A DNA stretch of 64,000 nt from Hyphomicrobium_A sp963776675 (lineage in GTDB: Bacteria > Pseudomonadota > Alphaproteobacteria > Rhizobiales > Hyphomicrobiaceae), in contig CAVZNR010000032.1 in the NCBI GenBank assembly GCA_963776675.1, positions 1-64,000 of the forward strand, in the 5' to 3' direction. Below are positions 52,564 to 61,743 of the stretch, in pieces. The position numbers and the translations under genes are program-made. The notes under the pieces are model-generated. The model searched no databases and was not told the origin of the DNA. It saw nothing but the letters and a program-made list of their open reading frames with translations. How positions within the stretch are numbered: position 1 is the stretch's first letter; each line of letters opens with the position of its first letter.

Positions 52564-54054
52564 TCAGCCCACCTCGGCCAGCAGCGACAGCTGGCGGGGC
52601 ATGGTCTGGCCGGTCTGGTCGGTGAGCGGCGTGGGGTACTCGCCCGTGAAGCAATGGTCGGTGAACTGCGGGCTGCGGGCGTCGCGGTGATCGAGGCCCA
52701 CCGAGCGGTAGATGCCGTCGACGGAGAGGAAGGCCAGCGAGCTTGCGCCGAGGAACGCGCGCATGCCTTCCAGGTCCTTATTGGCCGCGAGCAGGTCGAT
52801 CTTGTCGGGCGTGTCGATGCCGTAATAATCGGAGTGCGTGATCGGCGGCGAGGCGATGCGCATGTGCACTTCCTTGGCGCCGGCCTCGTACATGAGCTGC
52901 ACGATCTTCTTCGATGTGGTGCCGCGCACGACGCTGTCGTCGACGAGCACGATGCGGTTGCCGCGGATGACGCTGGCATTGGCCGAGTGCTTGAGCTTGA
53001 CGCCGAGTGCGCGGATCTGCTGCTCGGGCTCGATGAAGGTGCGCCCGACGTAGTGGTTGCGGATGATGCCGAGCTCGAAGGGCACGCCGGCCTCTTGCGC
53101 AAAGCCGATGGCGGCGGGCACGCCGGAATCCGGGATCGGCACGATGACGTCGGCGGCAACCGCCGACTCGCGCGCCAGCTGCACGCCCATTTGCTTGCGG
53201 ATGTCGTACACGGTGCGCCCGGCGATGACGGAGTCGGGGCGCGCGAAATAGATGTACTCGAAGATGCAGGGCCGCGCCGGCCGCAAGGGGAAGGGCCGAT
53301 GGCTCTCGAGCCCGGCCTCGGTGATCACCACCACCTCGCCGTTCTCGACCTCGCGCACGAACTCCGCGCCGACCATATCGAGCGCGCACGTCTCCGAGGC
53401 GAGCACGTAGGACGCGCCGAGCCGGCCGATCACGAGCGGGCGGATGCCGATCGGATCGCGGGCGCCGATCAGCATGTCGTTGGTCAGGCACACCAGCGCA
53501 TAGGCGCCTTCGATCTGGCGCAGCGCCTCGACGAAGCGCTCGACAACACGGCGCTTCTTGGAGCGGGAGAGGAGATGAAGGATGACCTCGGTGTCGGAGG
53601 TCGACTGACAGATGGCGCCCGAGGAGATCAGCTCCTGGCGCACGGTCAGCGCATTGGTGAAGTTGCCGTTGTGGCCGACGGCGAAGCCGCCCGTGTCGAT
53701 GTCGGCGAACAGCGGCTGCACGTTGCGCATCACCGCGTCGCCCGTCGTCGAGTAGCGGTTGTGGCCGATGGCGAGGTGGCCCTGCAGGCGCTGGATGACG
53801 CTGGCGCGCGAGAAGTTGTCGCCGACGAGCCCCATGCGGCGCTCTTGATGGAACTGCGCGCCGTCGTAGGAGACGATGCCGCAGGCTTCCTGTCCGCGGT
53901 GCTGCAGCGCGTGCAAGCCCAGCGCGGTGATGGCGGCGGCTTCCGGGTGTCCAAAAACACCGAAGACCCCGCATTCCTCGCGGAGTCTATCGTCGCCGTA
54001 GCGCAGGTACCCAGGGCCTCGCAGCCTGTGTTCGTCTTCGAGCCTTTGAGTCAT
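52564..54054 (-). CDS. purF: amidophosphoribosyltransferase
   Basis: 496-aa first enzyme of purine synthesis, making phosphoribosylamine from PRPP and glutamine. The class II amidotransferase domain has its nucleophile Cys in REECGVFGVFG after a 28-residue propeptide. The PRTase motif is NRIVLVDDSVVRGTTSKKIV. ARPDSVIAG and SGVPAAIGFA are also typical. Followed, after 73 nt on the same strand side, by cvpA as in many proteobacteria. Confidence 0.96.
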   Translation of the reverse strand: MTQRLEDEHRLRGPGYLRYGDDRLREECGVFGVFGHPEAAAITALGLHALQHRGQEACGIVSYDGAQFHQERRMGLVGDNFSRASVIQRLQGHLAIGHNRYSTTGDAVMRNVQPLFADIDTGGFAVGHNGNFTNALTVRQELISSGAICQSTSDTEVILHLLSRSKKRRVVERFVEALRQIEGAYALVCLTNDMLIGARDPIGIRPLVIGRLGASYVLASETCALDMVGAEFVREVENGEVVVITEAGLESHRPFPLRPARPCIFEYIYFARPDSVIAGRTVYDIRKQMGVQLARESAVAADVIVPIPDSGVPAAIGFAQEAGVPFELGIIRNHYVGRTFIEPEQQIRALGVKLKHSANASVIRGNRIVLVDDSVVRGTTSKKIVQLMYEAGAKEVHMRIASPPITHSDYYGIDTPDKIDLLAANKDLEGMRAFLGASSLAFLSVDGIYRSVGLDHRDARSPQFTDHCFTGEYPTPLTDQTGQTMPRQLSLLAEVG

Positions 54055-54127
54055 GGGTCACCTCCCGCTGGTGCCGCTGACGCCCGACGAAGGAACGCTA
54101 TCGTTAACGCAAGCTTGCGCGCGCGGA

Positions 54128-54772
54128 TCAGCTGGCGCGCACCTGCCACGTGACACAAATATGATACTTTGCGCGCGCTTCAAGCGCTAATTCGTCGCCC
54201 CACCCGTTTTTCAGGCTCCCTTGCTGCTCCTCCACGGGCGCTTCGCCCGGCGGAGCGGTCAGGGAGGAGGGCATGTAGGACTCGAGCATATAGCGCAGGC
54301 TGTCCCCTGTCCCCTTGATGTAGGGGAGCGACTTGGCCTCCCGCACCCAAGGGTAGTGCTGGGTCGTGTCGGGGAAGAAGGCCTCATAGAACATGTAGGG
54401 GATCACGATCAGGATGAACCCCCGCGCCACACCGAACAGGAATCCCAAGACCCGGTCGACCATGCCGATGCGGCTGTCGAGGATGGTGTCGGAGATGCGT
54501 GCCGTGATCAGGTGGACGACGATCAGCACGATGAGGAAGATGATGGCGCCCACGACGATCTGCGCCACGGCCACCTGAGTGCCCATCTGCTGGGCCATCT
54601 CCTGGGCAAACGGCTTGTGGAACATCACGAAGTAGAGGACGGCGGCGGCGGCAACCGCCCAGGAGATGATCGACAGCATCTCGCGCGCAAAGCCGCGGTA
54701 CATGGCCAGCAGGCCCGAGATGAAGCACACGGCGATCAGCGCGGCGTCGAGATAGGTAATCGGTCCCAGCAT
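54128..54772 (-). CDS. cvpA: CvpA family membrane protein
   Basis: 214-aa inner-membrane protein with four helices at the N-terminus (TYLDAALIAVCFISGLLAMYRG, SIISWAVAAAAVLYFV, GAIIFLIVLIVVHLI, LGFLFGVARGFILIVIPYMF) and a polar C-terminal region. CvpA proteins are linked to envelope stress and purF in other bacteria. It sits upstream of purF on the same strand. Confidence 0.9.
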   Translation of the reverse strand: MLGPITYLDAALIAVCFISGLLAMYRGFAREMLSIISWAVAAAAVLYFVMFHKPFAQEMAQQMGTQVAVAQIVVGAIIFLIVLIVVHLITARISDTILDSRIGMVDRVLGFLFGVARGFILIVIPYMFYEAFFPDTTQHYPWVREAKSLPYIKGTGDSLRYMLESYMPSSLTAPPGEAPVEEQQGSLKNGWGDELALEARAKYHICVTWQVRAS

Positions 54773-54819
54773 GGTCGCCCCGTGATCGCGGCCCTAGAGA
54801 TGGTAAACGGCGCTTGTTG

Positions 54820-56196
54820 TCAGTCGCATGGCGGGGCCGTGTCCGCAAGGTCCCTGACGTGCGCCACCCGGGTCAGCTCGAGCTTGAGGGCGCCCGTGTC
54901 GAGCTCACCTTGGGCCGGCAGCAACGCCTGGCGAAACCCCAGTTTTTGGGCCTCTTTGAGGCGCGGAGTCATCAGCGGGATGGCGTTGAGGGCACCCGAC
55001 AGCGACACTTCGCCGAAGTGGACGCGGTGTCGCGGAACGGCAACACCGGACAGGGATGAGAGCAGGGCGGCCGCCGCGGCCAGGTCGGCGGCGGGCTCGT
55101 TGATCTTCAGGCCGCCCGCCACGTTGAGATAGACGTCATGGCCGGCAAAGGAGACGCCGGCGCGCGCTTCAAGCACGGCAAGCAGCATGGCGAGCCGATT
55201 TGAGTCCCAGCCGACGACGGCGCGCCGCGGCGTGCCGAGCCCCGACGGCGCCACCAGCGCCTGGATCTCGACCAGCAAGGGCCGCGTGCCTTCGATGCCG
55301 GCGAACACCGCCGCCCCCGGGCTCGAGGCGTCGCGGTCGCCTAAGAACAGCTCGGAAGGGTTCTGCACCTCGCGCAGGCCCTCCGAGGCCATCTCGAACA
55401 CCCCGATCTCGTCGGTGGCGCCGTAGCGGTTCTTGACCGCGCGCAGGATGCGGTAGGTGTGCCCGCGGTCGCCTTCGAAATACAACACGGTGTCGACCAT
55501 GTGCTCGATCACCTTCGGCCCGGCGATCTGACCGTCCTTGGTGACGTGCCCGACGAGCAGCATGGCGCAGCCGGCGGTCTTGGCGTAGCGGATGAGCGCC
55601 TGCGCGGCGGCACGCACCTGGCTCACGGTGCCGGGTGCGGCTTCCAGCGTCTCCGCCCACAGCGTCTGGATGGAATCGATGACGACGAGGTCGGCGCGCG
55701 GGCCGGCCTCGAGCGTGGCGAGGATGCTCGCGAGGCTGGTCTCGCAGGCGAGATCGACGGGCGCCTCGCTAAGCCCCAGCCGTTCGGCGCGCAGACGCAC
55801 CTGTGCGGCCGCTTCCTCGCCCGAGAAGTAGAGGGCGCGACGTCCGGCATTCGCGAGCGCCGCGGCGAGCTGCAACAGCAGCGTCGACTTGCCGACGCCC
55901 GGCTCGCCGCCGATGAGCAGCGCCGATCCCGGCACGATGCCGCCGCCAGTCACACGGTCGAGCTCGGCAAAGCCGGTGGAGAAGCGCGGCGCCTCGGCGC
56001 TTCTGCCCTTGAGGCTTTCGAGCGCGATGACGCGACCCGATCCCTTGCGCGCAAGCCCCGTTCCTGGCGGCGGGATCGCCTCGGCCTCCTCGGTGAGCGT
56101 GTTCCATTCTCCGCACGAGGGGCACTTGCCCGCCCAGCGCGGCGAGAAGGCCCCACAGTTCTGGCACACGAACGTCGTCTTGATCGCCTTGGCCAT
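54820..56196 (-). CDS. radA: DNA repair protein RadA
   Basis: 458-aa RecA-like branch-migration helicase. The N-terminal zinc finger is FVCQNCGAFSPRWAGKCPSCGEW, Walker A is IGGEPGVGKSTLLLQL, the RadA-specific KNRYG motif is present in VKNRYGATDEIG, and a Lon-like C-terminal domain follows. ATG 56196 gives the family start and lies 5 nt after the alr stop; the upstream ATG at 56220 overlaps alr. Confidence 0.95.
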   Translation of the reverse strand: MAKAIKTTFVCQNCGAFSPRWAGKCPSCGEWNTLTEEAEAIPPPGTGLARKGSGRVIALESLKGRSAEAPRFSTGFAELDRVTGGGIVPGSALLIGGEPGVGKSTLLLQLAAALANAGRRALYFSGEEAAAQVRLRAERLGLSEAPVDLACETSLASILATLEAGPRADLVVIDSIQTLWAETLEAAPGTVSQVRAAAQALIRYAKTAGCAMLLVGHVTKDGQIAGPKVIEHMVDTVLYFEGDRGHTYRILRAVKNRYGATDEIGVFEMASEGLREVQNPSELFLGDRDASSPGAAVFAGIEGTRPLLVEIQALVAPSGLGTPRRAVVGWDSNRLAMLLAVLEARAGVSFAGHDVYLNVAGGLKINEPAADLAAAAALLSSLSGVAVPRHRVHFGEVSLSGALNAIPLMTPRLKEAQKLGFRQALLPAQGELDTGALKLELTRVAHVRDLADTAPPCD

Positions 56197-56200
56197 CGTC

Positions 56201-57421
56201 TCAGCCGCGCTCGTCGACATAGACGCGGTGGAAGCGGGGGCCGAGCCGGGTCAGCACCTCGTAGCCGATGGTGCCGGCGGCACGACCCACCATCTCGATG
56301 GGAAGATCGGGCCCTACGAGGTCGGCCCAATCGCCGCGTTCGGGCGCGGGATCCTCGATCCCCGTTACGTCGACGGTAATCAGATCCATGGAGACGCGTC
56401 CGACGATGGGCGCGCGCTTGCCGCGCAACGCGACCCAGCCGCCTTCGGTCTCGTTGGTGGCGCTCGCCTGGCGGAACACGCCGTCGGCGTAGCCGGCGGC
56501 GATGGTCGCGATGCGGCGCGGGCTTGTCGCGCGATAGCTCGCCGAATAGCCGATGCGGCCGCCCACGGCGACGTCGTGCACTTGCAGGATGCGCGCCTTC
56601 ACGCGCACGATCGGCGCCACGGGCGCAGAGCGTCCAGGCGCCGCCTGGCCGCCATAGAGGGCATAGCCCGGGCGCACGAGATCGAGATGGAAGTCCGATC
56701 CCAGCATCAGACCGTCGGAGGCGGCGAGACTCGCCCGGGCCGGCGGCAGGCCGGAGCGCAGGCGATGAAAGACGTCGAGCTGCTCGCGGTTCATCGGGTG
56801 GGCGGATTCATCGGCGCAGGCCAGGTGGCTCATGACGAGCGCGATGTCGAGGCGCTGCAGCAGAGCGGAGTCGCGGGCGAGCTCGCGCACCTCTTTTGCG
56901 CCCATGCCGAGACGATGCAGACCGGTGTCGACGTGCAGTGCGGCGGCCGGCGCGCGCGTACCGTTGTTGGCGAGCAGGCTCCACGCGCGCGCGTCCTCCA
57001 GGCTGGTGAGCGCCGGGACGACGCCTAGCCGTTCTAGATCGCGCGCTGTTCCCGGCAACAAGCCGTCGAGCACATAGACCACCGCGCTGGGGACGAGCTC
57101 GCGCGCCTGCGCGGCCTCGTCCAGCGTGGCGACGAAGAAGGAGCGGCATCCCGCATTGTAGAGCGCGGGGATAACGCGGGCCGCACCCACACCGTAGGCG
57201 TCGGCCTTCACCACGGCGCCGCATTCCGCCGGCGCCACGTGGTGGGCAAGTGCCTGCCAATTGGCGGCGAGCTGCGCCAGATCGACGAGGATGACGCCGG
57301 TCGCGCCTGCGGGGATCGAGGCCGTCGCGTCGGCAGGCGTCCGGGCACGCGCAGGCACCGGCGCCGCTACCGTCGCCGTAGTCTCCGCGCGGGGTGTCCG
57401 GCGGGCCTGGATGTCGCGCAC
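56201..57421 (-). CDS. alr: alanine racemase
   Basis: 406-aa PLP enzyme supplying D-alanine for peptidoglycan. The PLP Lys is in CGAVVKADAYGVGAARV, HVDTGLHRLGM is present, and the catalytic Tyr is in IGYSASYRA. A ~40-residue Ala/Pro/Arg-rich N-terminal extension precedes the barrel, so the GTG start at 57421 may be too far upstream; no better start is evident. It is followed closely by radA. Confidence 0.93.
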   Translation of the reverse strand: MRDIQARRTPRAETTATVAAPVPARARTPADATASIPAGATGVILVDLAQLAANWQALAHHVAPAECGAVVKADAYGVGAARVIPALYNAGCRSFFVATLDEAAQARELVPSAVVYVLDGLLPGTARDLERLGVVPALTSLEDARAWSLLANNGTRAPAAALHVDTGLHRLGMGAKEVRELARDSALLQRLDIALVMSHLACADESAHPMNREQLDVFHRLRSGLPPARASLAASDGLMLGSDFHLDLVRPGYALYGGQAAPGRSAPVAPIVRVKARILQVHDVAVGGRIGYSASYRATSPRRIATIAAGYADGVFRQASATNETEGGWVALRGKRAPIVGRVSMDLITVDVTGIEDPAPERGDWADLVGPDLPIEMVGRAAGTIGYEVLTRLGPRFHRVYVDERG

Positions 57422-57489
57422 GAGGGTCTCCCCCGAGAAGCCTCAAGGAGATGCAATCCTAGCGGAGAATCGCGGTTGAAACGAGGCCT

Positions 57490-59007
57490 CTAACCGACGT
57501 AGTCGGGCACCTGATAGTCGCGCACCAGGTTGGAGAAGCGGGTAAATTGCGCCTCAAAGGCGAGCGGCACGGTGCCCGTGGGGCCATGGCGCTGCTTGCC
57601 GATGACGACCTCGGCCTTGCCGTGGACGAGGGCCATTTCCTGCTGCCATTTGAGCATCTCCTCCACGTGCGCCTCCGACGGCTTCTTGCGCTCCACGTAG
57701 TACTCCTCGCGGAACACAAACATCACTACGTCGGCGTCCTGCTCGATCGAGCCCGACTCGCGCAGGTCGGAGAGCTGCGGGCGCTTGTCGTCGCGGTTCT
57801 CGACTTGGCGCGAGAGCTGCGACAGGGCGATGATCGGGACCTGCAACTCCTTGGCCAGCGCTTTGAGGCTGGTGGTAATCTCCGAGACCTCCTGGACGCG
57901 GCCCTCGCTCGTCCGCTTGCTGCCGGTGAGCAGCTGCAGGTAGTCGACGACCAGAAGTCCCAGGCCCTTTTGCCGTTTCAACTTGCGCGCGCGTGCGGCG
58001 AGCTGGGCGACCGAGATGCCGCCCGTCTGGTCGATGTAGAGCGGGATCTCGCTCATTGTTTGGCTCACTTCGACGAGGCGGCGAAACTCGCCCTCGTCGA
58101 TCATGCCGCGGCGGATTTTCTCGCTCGAGATTTCCGACTGCTCCGACAGGATGCGGGTGGCCAGCTGCTCCGCCGACATTTCCAGCGAGAAGAATCCGAC
58201 GATGGCTCCGTCGACGGCCTTGGTCGATCCGTCCGGCTGAAGCTCGGCCTTGTAGTTCTTGGCGATGTTGTAGGCGATGTTGGTCGCGAGCGCGGTCTTG
58301 CCCATGGAGGGGCGGCCGGCAAGGATGATGAGGTCAGAAGATTGCAGGCCGCCGAGTTGGCTGTCGAGGTCGGAGAGCCCCGTCGCCAATCCCGATAGGT
58401 GGCCCGCGCGCTGGTAGGCGGCGTTGGCCATGTCGATGGCGTTGGTGAGCGCTGTGCCGAAGCCGAGGAAGCCCTGGCCATACTTGCGCTGCTCGGCCAG
58501 ATCATAGAGCCGCGTCTCGGCTTCCTCGATCTGGAGCCGGGGCGTGGAGTCGACGGTGCTGTCGTAGGCGCCGTTGACCATGTCCTCGCCGATGATGATC
58601 AGGGCGCGGCGCGTGGCGAGGTCGTAGACCGTGCGGCCGTAGTCCTCGGCGTTGATGATCGTCGTGGCGTTCGCTGCCAGCGTGCCGAGGTACTGCGGCA
58701 CGGAGAGGTTGGGCGAGATCGCCTCGGCCGACTCGAAGAATGTCCGCAACGTGATCGGCGTCGCCTGCTTGCCCGCGTGAATGAGCTTGGCGGCCGTCTC
58801 GAAGATCTGCTGGTGCAGCGGATCGAAGAAGTGGTGCGCCTCGAGGAAGGCCGACACACGGTCCATCGACTCGTTGTTGACGAGGATGGCGCCAAGGAGC
58901 GCCTGCTCGGCGTCCAGGTTGTGGGGGGCCTGCCGGAAGGGGAGGGGCTCGTCGGCGGGGGGCGCCGCTTTGAACCGGTCGGAGATGAGCGCTGTGTTTT
59001 GTGCCAT
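57490..59007 (-). CDS. dnaB: replicative DNA helicase DnaB
   Basis: 505-aa hexameric helicase. The N-terminal primase-binding domain (PHNLDAEQALLGAILVNNES) is linked to the RecA-like core with Walker A LAGRPSMGKTALATN, Walker B GLLVVDYLQLL and the arginine-rich IIALSQLSRQVENRDDKRP motif. No intein is seen. It lies downstream of rplI and a hairpin element. Confidence 0.96.
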   Translation of the reverse strand: MAQNTALISDRFKAAPPADEPLPFRQAPHNLDAEQALLGAILVNNESMDRVSAFLEAHHFFDPLHQQIFETAAKLIHAGKQATPITLRTFFESAEAISPNLSVPQYLGTLAANATTIINAEDYGRTVYDLATRRALIIIGEDMVNGAYDSTVDSTPRLQIEEAETRLYDLAEQRKYGQGFLGFGTALTNAIDMANAAYQRAGHLSGLATGLSDLDSQLGGLQSSDLIILAGRPSMGKTALATNIAYNIAKNYKAELQPDGSTKAVDGAIVGFFSLEMSAEQLATRILSEQSEISSEKIRRGMIDEGEFRRLVEVSQTMSEIPLYIDQTGGISVAQLAARARKLKRQKGLGLLVVDYLQLLTGSKRTSEGRVQEVSEITTSLKALAKELQVPIIALSQLSRQVENRDDKRPQLSDLRESGSIEQDADVVMFVFREEYYVERKKPSEAHVEEMLKWQQEMALVHGKAEVVIGKQRHGPTGTVPLAFEAQFTRFSNLVRDYQVPDYVG

Positions 59008-59059
59008 GCGGCGACGGTATCCGATTCCGCCGCCGCGCCGTCGAGCCCTTAAGAGCCGT

Positions 59060-59117
59060 CAAGCGGTTCCGTCCCCGATATGCACAAAGGTGCAGATAGG
59101 AGGACGGAAACCGCTTG
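59060..59117. repeat. large nested hairpin between rplI and dnaB
   Basis: CAAGCGGTTCCGTCC (59060-59074) pairs with GGACGGAAACCGCTTG (59102-59117) with a single bulged base. A second palindrome TGCACAAAGGTGCA (59081-59094) sits in its loop. No T-tract follows on either strand, so it is not an ordinary terminator. It could be a transcript-processing or pausing signal, or a dispersed palindromic element. Confidence 0.6.
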
Positions 59118-59145
59118 GCGGCCCGAATCGATAACGCCCCAGCGT

Positions 59146-59754
59146 TTACGGGCTTTCGCCTTCGGTCTTGCTCTCGGCATCGCCCTCGCCGGCTTCCTCG
59201 GGGCCTGCGCCTTCCTCGAACATCTCGTCGGGATTGAAGGTCTCGAGCTCGATCTTCTCGTCCTTCATGACCGTAACGTCCTCGCCGCGCTGCTGGCGTT
59301 CGGCCTCGTCCTCGGAGCGCGCCACGTTGAGCAGGACCTTCACGGTCACCTCGGGGTGGAGCGCAACGCGCGTTTCGTGCACGCCGAGCGTCTTGATCGG
59401 CCGCTCGAGAATCACTTGATTGCGGTCGATGGTGAAGCCGCCCGCCGTCACCACCTCGGCGATGTCGCGGGTGGAGACCGAGCCGTAGAGCTGGCCGGTG
59501 TCGCCGGCAGAGCGGATCGCGACGAAGGCCTTGCCGTCGAGCTTCTCGGCGACCGCCTCGGCCTCCTTCTTCAGTTCGAGATTGTTGGCTTCGAGTTGAG
59601 AGCGCTGGGATTCGAACTTGGCGCGGTTCTCATCGGTGGCCCGCAGCGCCTTCTTCTGCGGCAGCAGAAAGTTGCGGGCATACCCGTCCTTCACGTTGAC
59701 GACGTCGCCCATCTGGCCGAGTCGGCCGATGCGCTGAAGCAGAATGACTTGCAT
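59146..59754 (-). CDS. rplI: 50S ribosomal protein bL9
   Basis: 202-aa L9 with the canonical start MQVILLQRIGRLGQMGDVVN and VKDGYARNFLLPQKKAL. The C-terminal domain is followed by an acidic tail (~residues 165-202, rich in Glu/Gly), making it longer than the ~150-aa E. coli protein, as is usual in Hyphomicrobiales. It is last in the rpsF-rpsR-DUF2232-rplI cluster. Confidence 0.96.
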   Translation of the reverse strand: MQVILLQRIGRLGQMGDVVNVKDGYARNFLLPQKKALRATDENRAKFESQRSQLEANNLELKKEAEAVAEKLDGKAFVAIRSAGDTGQLYGSVSTRDIAEVVTAGGFTIDRNQVILERPIKTLGVHETRVALHPEVTVKVLLNVARSEDEAERQQRGEDVTVMKDEKIELETFNPDEMFEEGAGPEEAGEGDAESKTEGESP

Positions 59755-59812
59755 TGGGTGAACTCCTTCTTCTTTCGTGTTCTTTGATATCGAGACCAGT
59801 AGCGATCGAGGA

Positions 59813-60766
59813 TCACGACGGCGGATGGTTGCCGCGCGGCGCTCTCCTGCGAATGGACCAAATGCTGTCGGCGAGCCCCAGCAGCGCCAGCGCCGGTGAG
59901 ACGACCGAGTTCATGACGAAGAGCGCGGCGTACAGCGCCCACAAAGCGAAGGGCCGCCAGGGGTAGCCGCGCGTTACGTAGTGGACCACCGCCAATCCCA
60001 AGAGCAGGAAGGCAACGAACAACGGCCCCGCGAAGCCGCCGCCGATCAGCCCCGGCAGTCCCGGCACGAACCAGGCGCCTATGGCGAGCGCCAGCAGAAG
60101 AGGCGTGCCGGTCGGATACGTCATGGTCGCGAAGTCCGGCCACGGCCGCTGCAGGCGTCCCGACGCGAGCGTGATCCGTCCCGCCAGCCACATGTTGAAC
60201 ACCAGGCTCAGCATGCTGGAGACGGCGGAAGCGGCCGGCAGCAGCGCCAGCGCCACCGCGGTCGCCTCGTCGATATCCTTCGGCGTGAGTGTCGGCGCAT
60301 CGGGCATCTTCGGCAGCTCGTTGGTGACGAAGGCGTCGAGCATCGTGCGCAGGGAGGCGCGCAGCGCCTCGGCGTCGCCGCCGAGAAGCACGAGCGTCAA
60401 CGTGGCGAAGGCGCCGGATATGAGCGCGGCGGCCAGCACGATCCGTCCGATCGGATACCACTCTGTCTCCTCGCCCTCCGTGCGGTGGAGCGAGGCGAGG
60501 TAGGTCAAAAGAAAAACGGGAAGCGCCTGGCTTGCAAAAAAGATGATGGCGGCGACCGGGCTGCCGGCGGCCAGCACCAGCGCCGTGCCGGCGAGCCCGG
60601 CGAGCGCCGCCGTCGCCGGTCCCATGCCGATCCCTGCCAGGAACAGGGCGAGCGGCGTCAGCATGAACAGAATGAGCCGCATCGGAACCGCCCCCGTGGT
60701 CGCGGATGCGAACACGGTGGCTGACACAATTCCGGCGCCAAGTCCGATGAGGAGCGTGTACGGCAT
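59813..60766 (-). CDS. DUF2232 family membrane protein
   Basis: 317-aa polytopic membrane protein with about eight helices and a central polar segment (LPKMPDAPTLTPKDIDEA). DUF2232 proteins are regularly found between rpsR and rplI in alphaproteobacteria. Function unknown. Start MPYTLLIGLGAGIVSA. Confidence 0.85.
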   Translation of the reverse strand: MPYTLLIGLGAGIVSATVFASATTGAVPMRLILFMLTPLALFLAGIGMGPATAALAGLAGTALVLAAGSPVAAIIFFASQALPVFLLTYLASLHRTEGEETEWYPIGRIVLAAALISGAFATLTLVLLGGDAEALRASLRTMLDAFVTNELPKMPDAPTLTPKDIDEATAVALALLPAASAVSSMLSLVFNMWLAGRITLASGRLQRPWPDFATMTYPTGTPLLLALAIGAWFVPGLPGLIGGGFAGPLFVAFLLLGLAVVHYVTRGYPWRPFALWALYAALFVMNSVVSPALALLGLADSIWSIRRRAPRGNHPPS

Positions 60767-60861
60767 TCTGGCAGCTGTCCCGCGGTTTGCGCGGTTAGAG
60801 ACGGAATGTCCGTCCCAACCTCGTGGCGGGCCACATCGAGCCCGGCACTTATTCGAAAGAA

Positions 60862-60889
60862 GGTGTCAGACCCTTACGGGCCCGACACC
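60862..60889 (-). terminator. Rho-independent terminator after rpsR
   Basis: On the minus strand, GGTGTCGGGCCC, loop GTAA and GGGTCTGACACC form a 12-bp stem with G-U pairs and a GNRA-type tetraloop, followed by TTCTTTC. It lies ~9 nt past the rpsR stop and before the DUF2232 gene. It could attenuate transcription from the ribosomal genes into the downstream pair. Confidence 0.65.
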
Positions 60890-60897
60890 GGTCGTTC

Positions 60898-61143
60898 CTA
60901 CTTCAAGACGTACGGCAGCAGACCAAGAAAGCGCGAGCGCTTGATGGCGCGTGCCAGCTCGCGCTGCTTCTTGGCCGACACCGCCGTGATGCGGCTCGGT
61001 ACGATCTTGCCGCGCTCCGACACGTAGCGGCCGAGCAGGCGCACGTCCTTGTAGTCGATCTTGGGCGCGTGCTCGCCGGAGAACGGGCAGGTCTTGCGAC
61101 GGCGATGGAAGGGCCGGCGGCCGCCGGATGCGATCTCAGCCAT
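60898..61143 (-). CDS. rpsR: 30S ribosomal protein bS18
   Basis: 81-aa S18. Recognisable segments are RRPFHRRRKTCPFSGEHAPKID, YKDVRLLGRYVSERGKIVPS and RITAVSAKKQRELARAIKRS. It follows rpsF with a 3-nt gap. Confidence 0.97.
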   Translation of the reverse strand: MAEIASGGRRPFHRRRKTCPFSGEHAPKIDYKDVRLLGRYVSERGKIVPSRITAVSAKKQRELARAIKRSRFLGLLPYVLK

Positions 61144-61146
61144 GGT

Positions 61147-61743
61147 CTATGCCTCCGATCCGGGTTCAGAGCTGCCGGGCTCTTTGTTTTCACGCGGGGG
61201 GCGCGGGGGACGATCGCCGTCCCGCGGGGGACGGTCGCCGTCGCGCGGAGGACGGGCGCGGAAGGTCGAGCCTTCGCGGTCGCCGCCGCCGCCACCACCG
61301 CCGCGGAAGCCGCCGCCGCCACGGCGGTCGCCGTCGCGGTCACCGCGAAAGCCGCCGCCGCCACGTCCGCCGCCGCCGCCGCGGCCACCGAAGCCGCGAT
61401 CCCGGTCGCGGTCGTCGCGGTCGCTCTTGCGCATCATCACCGACGGCTCGGTCTCGTGCTCGTCGACCTTGAGAGTGAGAAAGCGGATGATCTCGGTGGA
61501 GAGCCCCATGCGCCGCTCCATCTCGGCAATTGCCGCCGACGGGGCGTCGATATTCATCAGCGAGAAGTGCGCCTTGCGGTTCTTCTTGATCTTGTAGGCG
61601 AGGGACTTGACGCCCCAGTACTCGCTCTTGGTCACCTTGCCGCCACCCTGCTCGATGACGTCGGTGTATTCCTTGGTGAGGGTCTCGACCTGCGTGTTCG
61701 AGACGTCCTGACGCGTGAGGAAGACATGCTCGTAAAGCGGCAT
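61147..61743 (-). CDS. rpsF: 30S ribosomal protein bS6 with long Gly/Arg-rich tail
   Basis: 198-aa S6. The first ~105 residues are canonical (MPLYEHVFLTRQDVS, SEYWGVKSLAYKIKKNRKAH, DAPSAAIAEMERRM). The last ~90 residues are an extension rich in Gly, Arg and Asp, with GGRGGGGGRGGGGFRGDRDG followed by repeated PPRDGDR units. It is encoded by low-complexity DNA. Start ATG 61743 gives the family N-terminus. First gene of the cluster. Confidence 0.95.
   Translation of the reverse strand: MPLYEHVFLTRQDVSNTQVETLTKEYTDVIEQGGGKVTKSEYWGVKSLAYKIKKNRKAHFSLMNIDAPSAAIAEMERRMGLSTEIIRFLTLKVDEHETEPSVMMRKSDRDDRDRDRGFGGRGGGGGRGGGGFRGDRDGDRRGGGGFRGGGGGGGDREGSTFRARPPRDGDRPPRDGDRPPRPPRENKEPGSSEPGSEA

Noticed and set aside
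52468..54153. 561-aa plus-strand open frame over purF
   Set aside because: Antisense shadow with no family signature; purF is complete on the other strand.
61200..61410. GC-rich short repeats as a possible CRISPR or regulatory array
   Set aside because: The repeats are in frame and encode the Gly/Arg-rich tail of S6, with no spacer structure.
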